Shown in pieces: positions 43,325 through 52,213 of a stretch of DNA of 64,000 bases. The position numbers and the translations under genes are program-made. The stretch covers positions 5,211 through 69,210 of the forward strand of contig JAEYUG010000108.1 of NCBI GenBank assembly GCA_023432805.1, given 5' to 3'. Each line of letters starts with the position of its first letter. The stretch's first letter is position 1. This DNA comes from Bacteroidota bacterium (GTDB lineage: Bacteria; Bacteroidota; Ignavibacteria; SZUA-365). The notes under the pieces are model-generated. The model was not told the origin of the DNA. It made no database searches and saw only the letters and a program-made list of their open reading frames with translations.

Positions 43325-43903
43325 TCACTTCTTGCGCAAGATGCGGAAAAATCTCTGACCGTAGGTGATCAGCGACGCCGTGATGAAACCGAGCGCGGCG
43401 AGTTGCAGGAGGATGAACGTCGTCGAGGTCATGTCGTCACGGAACAGCGAAGCAACCAGCACCACGCCGATCGCGACCACCGTGGCCTTGCCGGTCATCG
43501 TGCTCTGCACGAGCACGCCCGTGCGCGAACGCAGCCACATGCCCCCCGCGAAGATCACGACGTCGCGCGCAAGCACCAGCACGCCGAACCAGACGGGAAT
43601 CCCACCAGCCACCAGCAGCGCGATGACCGCAGCGCCGATGAAGATCTTGTCGGCAAGGGGATCGAGGATGCGCCCGAGATCCGATTCCTGCTTGAACGTG
43701 CGGGCCACCCAGCCGTCGAGTAGATCCGACGCGTAGGCCAGCACGGAGATCCCTAGAATCGCCAGCCGGTTCGCAACCGGACCGTCGAGCAGCAGCAGCA
43801 CAAGTGGCAGGGTCAGGGCTGCACGCAGCAATGACAGCCCGTTTGACAACGTCAGATTCGTGCGAACGGATGGAGGCGGAACAGGTGTCTTCTTCTGCTT
43901 CAT
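43325..43903 (-). CDS. pgsA: CDP-diacylglycerol-glycerol-3-phosphate 3-phosphatidyltransferase
   Basis: PgsA makes phosphatidylglycerol phosphate from CDP-diacylglycerol and glycerol 3-phosphate in the inner membrane. The 192-residue protein starts TLSNGLSLLRAALTLPLVLL. It has the CDP-alcohol phosphatidyltransferase signature SDLLDGWVARTFKQESDLGR continuing ILDPLADKIFIGAA, which gives the D-x2-D-G-x2-A-R-x8-G-x3-D-x3-D pattern. About four more membrane helices follow. Related CDP-alcohol transferases cannot be excluded from sequence alone, but size and start fit PgsA. It lies 22 bases downstream of the protease gene. Confidence 0.88.
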   Translation of the reverse strand: MKQKKTPVPPPSVRTNLTLSNGLSLLRAALTLPLVLLLLDGPVANRLAILGISVLAYASDLLDGWVARTFKQESDLGRILDPLADKIFIGAAVIALLVAGGIPVWFGVLVLARDVVIFAGGMWLRSRTGVLVQSTMTGKATVVAIGVVLVASLFRDDMTSTTFILLQLAALGFITASLITYGQRFFRILRKK

Positions 43904-43925
43904 GGCTTTCGTTGGTCTGCGTGCA

Positions 43926-46900
43926 TCAGCGCGCGATTGCGAACTTGCCGGTTTTCGGCGTCACCTCGCGCCCCTGCGCATCGGTGCCTGTCGCGTGGTA
44001 AATGTAGACACCTCCGGGGACGGAACGCCCTTCATCGTCGTCGAGCTGCCATTCGGTGCCACCGTTGCCATCCCGTTCGGTCACCTCGCGCATGAACTGA
44101 CCCGACAACGTGTAAATGCGGATCGCCGCGCGTGGTGTGAGATTGGCGAAGGTGATGAATGACTGTCCGGTCGACGCGTGCCAGGGATTCGGAAACACGA
44201 ACATGTCGTCGAGGTTCTCACGGTTGAGCACGACACCTGCCGTTGCTCCCGCACCACTGATTGCGGTCCCATCGGCGCAGCGCACACCCTGCACACGCAG
44301 CACATACTCCTGCCCGATCGCGCCGACCGCACCCGTCCCTCCGAGCGTGATATGCACGACACTCTGGTCGGCTGCATCCACCCGCACTGCCGTCGCCGCA
44401 CCGAGTGGAGACACGGTGTAGGCCGAGGGATCGGAGGCGGTAATCGGATCGACAGGTCCGCTGAAACGCACCGCGAAGCCCCGCGGTGGTTCATGGGTCA
44501 CGCGTTCGACAAAGCAGCGCGGCACCACCGCCTCTTCGACGAGCACGTCGTGGACGGCATTGTCGATGAAGGGAATGCCCTCGGCATCGGTGAGCGCTCG
44601 GATACGCAGGCCATAGGGACCCGGCGCGAGCGTCGGAAACGACAGCAGCAGCGACCGCCGATCGAGCAATGCCACACTGGCAGGCTCGCGAGCATCGCCG
44701 AGCAGAAATGAGGATGTGGGAGGAAGCTCGGTGGCAAGATCCTGCGAGACCGCAACACGCAGCTGTCCACCACCGAGGGAAATGACGGTATCCACCACCG
44801 GCTGCGCGTGCGGAAGCAGTGCACGACTGAACATGCGGACGCTCTCAGCAGGAGTCATGGTACTGTCGACTGCCGTCACTGCATACAGCACGGGCGTTCC
44901 CGCAGTGATGTCGAAATCCGTCAACGCCGTGTTCCCCGTTTCTCCGAACAGTGCGAGCGTCGACGACGAAGTTCCCTTGTACACGCGGAAACGTGTCGTG
45001 CCAGGAGCGGGAATCCAGCTCAGGCGAAGCTGACGGGGACCGATGTAGACCGCCGTCACGGCACGCGGTGCTGCAGGCGCCGTTGCGGGAAGATCGCGCT
45101 CCCAGACCTCGACGCTGTCGGCAGTCGCGAACGCCATTTCGGGGATGCCGTTGCCGTCATAGTCTCCGACCGCAACCGCGTTCGTATTGACGAGCGGTAG
45201 CATGAACGAGACATCGAACGCGGCGGCGGACTCGGACCACGACACGACATACAATTCGGGATACACCGACACGATCAACTCCTTGGCGGGTGTCGCATCG
45301 ATGTTCGCAGCGGTCATGCTGTTGGAGATGCGCCGGAACACGCCGCTCTGCGCGGACTCCTCCACCCCTGCGAAGCGACCGGTCCACCGCACGACCGTGC
45401 TGTTCTGTGCGCCCAATGCGTAGATACCCACGTACCAGAAGGGAATCACATCGTCGGTCGTCGTACGCACGCCGATCGCAAATTCGTCACGACCATCGCC
45501 GTCGAAATCCTCGGCAGCGACGAAGTCGCTTCCGTCCTGGAAGTCGTTCTCCGAAATCCAGATGTACTGGAACTCACCATTGAGCCGGTACTCGGCGATG
45601 AAGAAATCTCCATCGGCATCACCGAACAACAGATCTGTTTTCCCGTTGCCGTTGAAATCCCCTGCCGCCACGCGCGGTGCATTGAAGCTGTTGCGATCGT
45701 ACGCCGTTGCACCGGTCGAAGTGCTGTACGCCGCACCCTTGGTGGGATTCCTGATCGTGCCCCATGGTGAAAGACGCCCCGCAGCGTCACCCTTGTACAC
45801 GCCGATGGTTGAATCACTGACAATCGCAAGCACTTCGTCGACGCCGTCTCGATCGACATCCACCGTCCCAACGGGCCAGAAGAACCCGGAGGTCGTATCG
45901 GCCCAGAGCAGCCGCGAGGGGATGGAACCGGGTGCGTCGCTTCCCCACAGGGAGCCGGAGCGCACATACGATGTCAGCATCTCCGCACGGCCATCCCCAG
46001 TCACATCCCCCACTCCGCGGAGGTACTGCAGGCCGTGGACACCGGGCGCGATGTCGACGAAGCGCGTGCCGTCGAAGGCGAGGATTTCCAGGTGCTGGTC
46101 ACCCTCGAAGCGGTTGAGCACGAGCTCGGGTCGTCCGTCGCCGTTGAAGTCGGTGGTGCGGTCGAACAGGCGCGCATTCGGATGGCCGTAGGGTTTGCGC
46201 AGGAATCCGGTGGTCGCGATCGGCAGCGGAATGGTGTGCACGAAGTTGCCGCCGGAAGGCAGTGCCGCCTTCGTGGTGAAGCCGGACTCGTCGGTGGCCG
46301 TGAAGTAGAATTCGTAAGTCGCACCGGGAGTGAGATGCTCCTCGCCCAGCCAGATGCTGTGCGTGGTCGACACGAACAGGTTGTTGACAGTGCCGCCCTC
46401 GGCCGAAACCCAGCGCCACTCGTCGCCGCTGCCCGCGCGTCGGTACCAGACGCGTCCCAGCGTGGGTTCGTCGGTGAGGAAGCCTGCGGCGACGCCATGC
46501 GAGCGTCCGTTGATCGCAGGGATGAAGCCGATGCCGAGCACGATCGGGGCGCGGCGGTCGAGCCGCACGACAACGCGGTCTTCGAGCGTGATGCCCTTCG
46601 AACTCTGCGCGGCGAGACGGATCGTGTAGACGGTGTCGGGCAGCGATGCGACGTTCCATTGCGCGAGCGTCTCGGCGATGGCCTGCCGATGCTGCTGGGG
46701 CGCAATGTCGAACCAGCGGGTGGGATTGCGTCCCACGCCGTACTGCACGATGAATCCGGTCATGATCGGGGAAGCCGCCGTGCCGGTGATCGTGATGGTA
46801 TCGGCGCTGATGCCGTCGTCGGTGCGCGGTGTCAGGATGCGCACGACCGAGGGAGCGTCGAGTGCGAGCGCGCGAGCCGCATCGAGAAGACCCGACCCGT

Positions 46901-48320
46901 AGCGCGCATCCCAGCCGGCGGTGCCCTTGTCGGTCGCGGAGGCGATGATCATGCCCCGCACCTCGTCGGGTGTCGCATCAGGATGCACCGCCAGGAGCAG
47001 CGCGGCAACCGCGCTGACAAAAGGAGCCGAGGCACTCGTGCCGTTGAAACTGCTGTAGTAGCCGCCCGGTTCGGTGGTGGTCACGTCCACCCCGGGGGCG
47101 GCGATGTCGACGGTCGCACCGTAGTTCGAGAAGCCGGCGATCCCGTCACTCTGCGTCGTAGCGCTCACGGAGATCGTCTCCGCGTAGGCGCTCGGATAGT
47201 GCAGCACGTCGGTCTGGGCGTTTCCGGCCGAGGCGGGCATGACCGCACCGCGCGCATGCGCCCAGCGTACCACATCGCGCAGCACGCGCGAATACACCAC
47301 ATCCCCGAAACTCATGTTGATAACGCGCGCCCCGTTCACGACAGCATACGCGAGCGCGCGGGCCACATCACCCTCGGCGCCGAGTCCCCGCGCGTCGAAG
47401 GCGCGCAGCGTCATGATGCGCGCCTCCGGTGCAATGCCGGCGATGCCGATGCCGTTGCCGGCCGTCGCCGCAATGATGCCCGACACGTTCGTGCCGTGTC
47501 CCATCTCGTCGAAGATGTCCGGGTCCGGGTCGCGATAGTCTCCACCCGCCGCATTCGCAACACCGGGCTGATCGACGAAGTCGTAGCCCGTCACATCGTC
47601 GATGAATCCGTTGCCGTCATTGTCCACGCCATCGAAATCCCCGCGCACGCCGTCGCGCAGTTCGGTCGCGGACCATGGATCGTAGCGGCCGTTGCCGTTC
47701 ACATCCTCCGCCGCATTGATCCACAGCTGCGCACGCAGATCCGGATGCCCCGGATCGATGCCCGTGTCGATCACACCGACGATCACACCCGCACCGCGCG
47801 AGCGATCCCATGCCGCCAGCGTCCCGATGCGCTGCGTGCCCCACTGGCTGCTCCACGCCGAATCGTTCGGCGCAGACGCGGCAAGCCGCACGGCATCCAC
47901 CGCCAGCATCCCCTCGCGCTGCACATACGCCACTGCTGCATCGGCGGCCGCCTCGCGCATGGCTTCTTCGACATCCTCCACCCGCGCCACGCGCACGAGC
48001 ACGAGTCCGCCGAGCTCGTCACCGCCGCTGCGTCGAAGGACGGCTTCCGCCGGGAGCACCGACTCTGCATCCGCGCCCCAGCGCGCGAGCAGCGTCCGCA
48101 CCGTCGGTGCGAGCACCTCGGTCCTTCCCCCGAACGACTGCACATCGCCCGGCGAACGCAGCATGAGGAAGAAGCGGGAGGATGCCCCAGCCCCGTCGCG
48201 CACCGGCACATACGTGGCGGATGCCGGGTCGGCCGCACCCCGCTGCTGCCCGGCGGCTCCCGTCGGAAGCCACGCAAGGCCGCAGCACACGGCGAGGATG
48301 AGGATGGCCGCTGATCGCAT
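43926..48320 (-). CDS. subtilisin-like (S8) T9SS-exported protease with VCBS/FG-GAP repeats
   Basis: The 1464-residue protein has a signal peptide (ILILAVCCGLAWLPTGAAG) and a propeptide-like region. The S8 catalytic triad is Asp in GVIVGVIDTGIDPGHPDL, His in EMGHGTNVSGIIAATAGNG and Ser in FNGTSASAPFVSAVAALLL. Next come Ig-like domains and a series of FG-GAP/VCBS repeats (RTTDFNGDGRPELVLNRF, GDVTGDGRAEML, AAGDFNGNGKTDLLFGDADG, AAEDFDGDGRDEFAI, VGDYDGNGIPEMAF), which form a Ca-binding propeller. A fibronectin-like domain (RQLRLSWIPAPGTTRFRVY) and a T9SS C-terminal domain (MFVFPNPWHASTGQSFITF, IRIYTLSGQFMREV, VPGGVYIYHATG) end the chain. The start at 48320 shares one base with the purF stop (TGATG). 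Confidence 0.93.
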   Translation of the reverse strand: MRSAAILILAVCCGLAWLPTGAAGQQRGAADPASATYVPVRDGAGASSRFFLMLRSPGDVQSFGGRTEVLAPTVRTLLARWGADAESVLPAEAVLRRSGGDELGGLVLVRVARVEDVEEAMREAAADAAVAYVQREGMLAVDAVRLAASAPNDSAWSSQWGTQRIGTLAAWDRSRGAGVIVGVIDTGIDPGHPDLRAQLWINAAEDVNGNGRYDPWSATELRDGVRGDFDGVDNDGNGFIDDVTGYDFVDQPGVANAAGGDYRDPDPDIFDEMGHGTNVSGIIAATAGNGIGIAGIAPEARIMTLRAFDARGLGAEGDVARALAYAVVNGARVINMSFGDVVYSRVLRDVVRWAHARGAVMPASAGNAQTDVLHYPSAYAETISVSATTQSDGIAGFSNYGATVDIAAPGVDVTTTEPGGYYSSFNGTSASAPFVSAVAALLLAVHPDATPDEVRGMIIASATDKGTAGWDARYGSGLLDAARALALDAPSVVRILTPRTDDGISADTITITGTAASPIMTGFIVQYGVGRNPTRWFDIAPQQHRQAIAETLAQWNVASLPDTVYTIRLAAQSSKGITLEDRVVVRLDRRAPIVLGIGFIPAINGRSHGVAAGFLTDEPTLGRVWYRRAGSGDEWRWVSAEGGTVNNLFVSTTHSIWLGEEHLTPGATYEFYFTATDESGFTTKAALPSGGNFVHTIPLPIATTGFLRKPYGHPNARLFDRTTDFNGDGRPELVLNRFEGDQHLEILAFDGTRFVDIAPGVHGLQYLRGVGDVTGDGRAEMLTSYVRSGSLWGSDAPGSIPSRLLWADTTSGFFWPVGTVDVDRDGVDEVLAIVSDSTIGVYKGDAAGRLSPWGTIRNPTKGAAYSTSTGATAYDRNSFNAPRVAAGDFNGNGKTDLLFGDADGDFFIAEYRLNGEFQYIWISENDFQDGSDFVAAEDFDGDGRDEFAIGVRTTTDDVIPFWYVGIYALGAQNSTVVRWTGRFAGVEESAQSGVFRRISNSMTAANIDATPAKELIVSVYPELYVVSWSESAAAFDVSFMLPLVNTNAVAVGDYDGNGIPEMAFATADSVEVWERDLPATAPAAPRAVTAVYIGPRQLRLSWIPAPGTTRFRVYKGTSSSTLALFGETGNTALTDFDITAGTPVLYAVTAVDSTMTPAESVRMFSRALLPHAQPVVDTVISLGGGQLRVAVSQDLATELPPTSSFLLGDAREPASVALLDRRSLLLSFPTLAPGPYGLRIRALTDAEGIPFIDNAVHDVLVEEAVVPRCFVERVTHEPPRGFAVRFSGPVDPITASDPSAYTVSPLGAATAVRVDAADQSVVHITLGGTGAVGAIGQEYVLRVQGVRCADGTAISGAGATAGVVLNRENLDDMFVFPNPWHASTGQSFITFANLTPRAAIRIYTLSGQFMREVTERDGNGGTEWQLDDDEGRSVPGGVYIYHATGTDAQGREVTPKTGKFAIAR

Positions 48321-49843
48321 CACGCCTCGTGCTCCTCCTTGCGGACGAACGGCTCGGGGGGAATCGGGTAGTCGCCGGAAAAACAGGCGGTGCAGTAACC
48401 GCATTTGCCTTCGTGACTGACGGTGCGAAGCATGTTCTCCATCGAGAGATACCCGAGCGTGTCGGCGCCGATCTCCTGACGGATGCGGTCGACGTCGCCA
48501 CCGCACTCGACGGCGATCAGTTCCTCGCGGCTGGGAAAATCCATGCCGTAGGGACAGGGGTTCATGATCGGGGGAGAGCTGATGCGCACGTGCAGGGACT
48601 TGGGCTTGGCCTCGCGGATGAGGTTGAGCAGCAGCTTGCTGGTCGTGCCGCGCACGATCGAGTCGTCGATCACGACGACCGTGCGTCCTTCGATCACGCC
48701 CTTGACGGTGTTGAATTTCATGCGGACCTTCAACTCGCGGTTCTCCTGACCCGGCTGGATGAAGGTGCGGCCGATGTAGTGATTGCGGATGAGGCCGATT
48801 TCGAATCGCGCGTCGATGCCGTTCTTGACGCTCGTGCGCACGAAGCCGATGGCGGCTGTGTTGCTCGAGTCGGGAACGGACATGACGAGCACGGGTTCGC
48901 CGTCGGCGTCGACGGGATGTTGTTCGGCGAGGACCTTGCCGAGGCGGCGGCGGATCTTGTCGACGTTCTCACCGAAGATCTTCGAATCGGGACGCGAGAA
49001 GTAGATGTACTCGAAGATGCAGTGGCGGTGCCCGTCAGGCTGTTCGCGCAGGAAGCGCTGCAGCGGCGCGCCGGTCGCCTCCATGCGGCGATCGAAGAAG
49101 AGCACCTCGCCCGGTTCGACGTCGCGCACGTATTCGGCCTGCATGATGTCGAGCGCGCAGGTCTCCGAGGCGATCACCCAGGCCTCGCCGCGCCGGCCGA
49201 TGCAGAGGGGACGAAAGCCGTACGGATCACGCGCCGCGATGAGCGTGTCACCGTGCAGCATGACAAGCGAGTACGCACCACGCACGGTGTTGAGCGCATC
49301 CATGATGCGATCTTCGGGCGTGGCGGCGCGGCTGCGCGCGGTCAGATGCAGCAGCACTTCGGTGTCGGTCGAGGTCTGGAAAATCGTGCCTTCCTGCTGC
49401 AGCGCCGTGCGCAGGGCGCGCGTGTTGGTCAGGTTTCCGTTGTGAGCAACGGCGAGCTGTCCGTCACGGTAATTGACCATGAAGGGCTGGATGTTCTCCA
49501 GGTTGTCCGAACCGGTCGTCGAATAGCGGTTATGCCCGATCGCGATGTCGCCATGCAGGAATTCGGTCAGGATGCTCTTGTCGGCAAACACCTCGGTGAC
49601 AAGGCCGGGACCCTTGTGAATGCGCAGTTTGGGAGGCGGTACGTTCGCACCCTGCACGGTACGCTCGCAGGCGACGATACCCGAGGCCTCCTGCCCGCGA
49701 TGCTGCAGGGAGTGGAGTCCATAATAGGCGAGTGTCGGTGCGGTGGGATCGCCGTAGATGCCGACGATGCCGCAGTTCGAGCGCGGCTTGTCGATCTCTT
49801 CGGACGCAATGGGGGATGGGTGTGTCAAATGCGTGCGGGTCAT
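48320..49843 (-). CDS. purF: amidophosphoribosyltransferase
   Basis: PurF makes 5-phosphoribosylamine from PRPP and glutamine, the first committed step of purine synthesis. The 507-residue protein has a ~23-residue propeptide before the nucleophile Cys24 (SNCGIVGIYGDPTAP). The Ntn glutaminase text is HSLQHRGQEASGIVA and IGHNRYSTTGSDNLENIQPF. The PRPP site is VVVIDDSIVRGTTSKLLLN. Cys residues of the Bacillus-type Fe-S cluster are visible (MNPCPYGMDFPS and KCGYCTACFSG). The frame extends upstream of the chosen ATG, but not as recognisable protein. The protease gene follows with a 1-base overlap. Confidence 0.96.
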   Translation of the reverse strand: MTRTHLTHPSPIASEEIDKPRSNCGIVGIYGDPTAPTLAYYGLHSLQHRGQEASGIVACERTVQGANVPPPKLRIHKGPGLVTEVFADKSILTEFLHGDIAIGHNRYSTTGSDNLENIQPFMVNYRDGQLAVAHNGNLTNTRALRTALQQEGTIFQTSTDTEVLLHLTARSRAATPEDRIMDALNTVRGAYSLVMLHGDTLIAARDPYGFRPLCIGRRGEAWVIASETCALDIMQAEYVRDVEPGEVLFFDRRMEATGAPLQRFLREQPDGHRHCIFEYIYFSRPDSKIFGENVDKIRRRLGKVLAEQHPVDADGEPVLVMSVPDSSNTAAIGFVRTSVKNGIDARFEIGLIRNHYIGRTFIQPGQENRELKVRMKFNTVKGVIEGRTVVVIDDSIVRGTTSKLLLNLIREAKPKSLHVRISSPPIMNPCPYGMDFPSREELIAVECGGDVDRIRQEIGADTLGYLSMENMLRTVSHEGKCGYCTACFSGDYPIPPEPFVRKEEHEA

Positions 49844-49880
49844 GCTTGTGTCATCGTGGTGGTCGTCCGCTCGCCTGGGT

Positions 49881-50933
49881 TCATGCCCCGACGACGCGGA
49901 TGTGATTGGAGAAAATCCATCCCTTGCTGCCCTTCCAGGCCTCGGCCCTGTAGGCGCCGGGTGCCGAGATGCGCAGCGACAGCTCCGTGCCCGTTCCCTC
50001 TTCGATGGAGGTGCCGTTGTGCAGGATGCGCAGTTTCGCGCGTGCCGGCACCGACACCACCAGGCGCAGCGATTCCCGCGCACCGAGCGTGACGTCACTC
50101 CCCGACAGGATGCGCCGCCTGCCGCGCACACCATGAAAATCGAATCCCCTCGGATCCCCGTTGTTGACATTCGCGATAAAGGACCTGCCGCTCCGCAATG
50201 CATCGAGGATGTTGCGGGCGTCGTCGTCGCGGTGACGGTCGTCGTTGCGCCGCAGCGCTGTCTCAAGCCACACGTAGGTGCGCACCGATCGGAACATCAC
50301 CTTGTAGGGGAAGACCTCGACATCGAAGAACCCGAGAATGTCTGCCTTGTGTGCATGCGCATCTACTCCCCCGATCGCCGTCACGCGGCGCTCGAGATTG
50401 AGCGCATCCCACCGAGCGAGCGTTTTCGCCGGCGGTGCGACAATCGACTTGAGGGGATGGATGAACCGCTGGAACTTGTTCTCCTCGGTCAGCCCTTCCA
50501 TCCACTCGCTCATGTGGTTCCAGATCTCGATGCCATCGAAGTCCTGCGAATCCCACGCATCCCAGGGATACGAGGGATGCTCCGGAAAGCGATTGCGGCA
50601 CTCGTCGGGATGCGCCAGAAAACCCACGCCCCCGCGCTCCCTGACCCGCCGCACATACTCCTGCGCGCTGATGCGCACACCAACGGTCTCGTCGAGTCCG
50701 AACGCCAGATAGTGGTTGCGGTCGTTGCGGTCGTTGATTTCGTAGCCGATGATCACCAGCACGTTGTCGCGCCAGCCCTCCCAGCCGTCCTTGCGCGCAC
50801 GCAGGCTGTTGTGGTCGCTCATCATGATGAAATCCAGACCGGAATCCGACGCATCGCGGGCGATGTCCGGGATCTCGCCCGTCCCGTCGGAATACGTGGA
50901 ATGGATATGGATGGCGCCTGCGTATTCGTGCAT
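49881..50933 (-). CDS. PHP-domain metal-dependent phosphoesterase
   Basis: The 350-residue protein begins with a polymerase-and-histidinol-phosphatase (PHP) domain: HIHSTYSDGTGEIPDIARDA (first His motif), FIMMSDHNSLRARKDGWEGW, VIIGYEINDRN, GGVGFLAHPDECRNRF and AIGGVDAHAHKADIL. A C-terminal beta-rich extension (SGSDVTLGARESLRLVV, GTGTELSLRISAPGAYRAEA) looks like a small Ig-like domain. No signal peptide is evident. Members hydrolyse phosphomonoesters or phosphodiesters with a trinuclear metal site; the substrate is unknown. The start at 50933 directly precedes the HxH motif. It may be co-transcribed with purF (37-base gap). Confidence 0.85.
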   Translation of the reverse strand: MHEYAGAIHIHSTYSDGTGEIPDIARDASDSGLDFIMMSDHNSLRARKDGWEGWRDNVLVIIGYEINDRNDRNHYLAFGLDETVGVRISAQEYVRRVRERGGVGFLAHPDECRNRFPEHPSYPWDAWDSQDFDGIEIWNHMSEWMEGLTEENKFQRFIHPLKSIVAPPAKTLARWDALNLERRVTAIGGVDAHAHKADILGFFDVEVFPYKVMFRSVRTYVWLETALRRNDDRHRDDDARNILDALRSGRSFIANVNNGDPRGFDFHGVRGRRRILSGSDVTLGARESLRLVVSVPARAKLRILHNGTSIEEGTGTELSLRISAPGAYRAEAWKGSKGWIFSNHIRVVGA

Positions 50934-50955
50934 GTCTGTAGGAAATCGAGAACCT

Positions 50956-50987
50956 GAAAAGTACGAGCACCCGTGCAGGATTCCAAT
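50956..50987 (-). promoter_or_regulatory. putative promoter of the PHP gene
   Basis: On the minus strand ATTG (50987-50984), 20 bases, TACTTTTC (50963-50956) resembles the era promoter. It would start transcription about 20 bases before the start codon at 50933. Confidence 0.4.
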
Positions 50988-51139
50988 ACGGAAGGCGCGC
51001 CCTCCACGCTCACCGCCCCCACCCGGGGGAAGCGTCGCGCACCGCTTCCCATGGATGCGTCTCGGCAACATGGGAGAGTGACGTGTGGAATCTGAATGGG
51101 AACGTTGCTATATTCATCATTGAGTCTGCCCCTGCCTTC

Positions 51140-51185
51140 CTGTTGTCCTGTATCCTGCCGGCCTGTCTGTATGGCCGGGCAACAG
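51140..51185 (+). promoter_or_regulatory. structured 5' leader of the barrel-OmpA operon
   Basis: CTGTTG (51140-51145) can pair with CAACAG (51180-51185), and TGCCGGCC (51156-51163) with GGCCGGGCA (51173-51181) apart from a bulge, forming a long hairpin. It lies between a TATATT box at 51109-51114 and the start at 51228. A regulatory role is inferred only. Confidence 0.3.
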
Positions 51186-51227
51186 CATGTGCGTCTGCGA
51201 AATCATCGCCTATCGAGAGGAGCCCCC

Positions 51228-52196
51228 ATGAAACTTCGAATCCATGCGGCGCGTGTATGCATAGCCGTCCTCCTGCTCACCCTGCTGCTCGGTGCGGAAC
51301 TGTTCGCACAGGGTGGCGACGTGCTGCGCCCGGGGCGTCGTGGTGGGACAACCCCGACCTCGCCTTCCACCCCGTCGACATGGTATCTGGGGGTGGACGC
51401 CGGACTCACCTGGTCACAGTTCATGAACGGTCCCCTCAGCTACTATACGCCGAATCCCTACTTTCCGCCGTCGCTGTTCTACGATTATCTGGATTATGCA
51501 CTGCCTGCCACGGTCGATGAAGGCAGCGGCATCGGGTTTGCCGTTGGTGCGACGATCGACTACGCGGCAAGTCCGGGTCTCGGTCTGCAGCTGCGTGCGT
51601 ACTACAACCGCCGCGCGGGATCGTTCGATGAAAGCACGGATCTGCTCGAAGTGCATACTGACACGCAGACAGGACTCACGACGATTCTGCGAGACAAGAC
51701 GGACTGGACCTTCGACCATTTCAACCTCGATCTTCTCGCCCGCATTCAACTCGCACCGGAATCCTTTTACGTGCTCGTCGGTCCCTCGATCGGTTTCCTC
51801 GTGGGCAATGAGGCAACGCTCATGCAGGAGATCGTGCAGCCCGGAGACATTTACTATCAGGAGGCGAACTACGTTTCCACCCCCACCGAACGGGAGTTGA
51901 AGACGGCCGGCATGTCGCATGAAGTATCGGGATTCTCATCGACGCGCATCGATCTGCGCGCAGGCATCGGGACGTGGATTCCGATTGCCGACGATCTGTT
52001 TCTCACACCCGAACTGACGCTTTCATACCCGCTCACGAAGATGGTGTCGGCAGCGGTGCCTTCCGCACAGGAGCTGCCCGAAGCCGCGCTGATGCCGCGT
52101 CTCAACAGCAATCTCGTGCAACTCTCGCCTCAGAACGAATCCTTCAACATGATGACTGTCATGTTCACACTCGGCCTTCGCTGGCGGATACAATGA
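51228..52196 (+). CDS. outer-membrane beta-barrel protein (second pair)
   Basis: The 322-residue protein has a signal peptide (VCIAVLLLTLLLGAELFAQ), and GAGAGGAG 5 bases before the ATG at 51228. Barrel-type strands follow (TWYLGVDAGLTWSQFMNG, GIGFAVGATIDYAASPGLGL, FYVLVGPSIGFLVGNEATL, RIDLRAGIGTWIPIADDLFL, MMTVMFTLGLRWRIQ). Like the barrel gene at 5081-5926, it is followed at once by an OmpA/PD40 gene, here 17 bases downstream. The duplication of this pair in one window suggests a repeated functional unit of the cell envelope, possibly linked to type IX secretion or gliding-type machinery. The specific function is unknown. Confidence 0.82.
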   Translation: MKLRIHAARVCIAVLLLTLLLGAELFAQGGDVLRPGRRGGTTPTSPSTPSTWYLGVDAGLTWSQFMNGPLSYYTPNPYFPPSLFYDYLDYALPATVDEGSGIGFAVGATIDYAASPGLGLQLRAYYNRRAGSFDESTDLLEVHTDTQTGLTTILRDKTDWTFDHFNLDLLARIQLAPESFYVLVGPSIGFLVGNEATLMQEIVQPGDIYYQEANYVSTPTERELKTAGMSHEVSGFSSTRIDLRAGIGTWIPIADDLFLTPELTLSYPLTKMVSAAVPSAQELPEAALMPRLNSNLVQLSPQNESFNMMTVMFTLGLRWRIQ

Positions 52197-52213
52197 GTAC
52201 AGGAGATCACACA

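Noticed and set aside
46035..48314. 759-codon frame opposite the subtilisin-like protease
   Set aside because: The protease on the minus strand has a full catalytic triad and sorting domain; this frame has none and is an antisense shadow.
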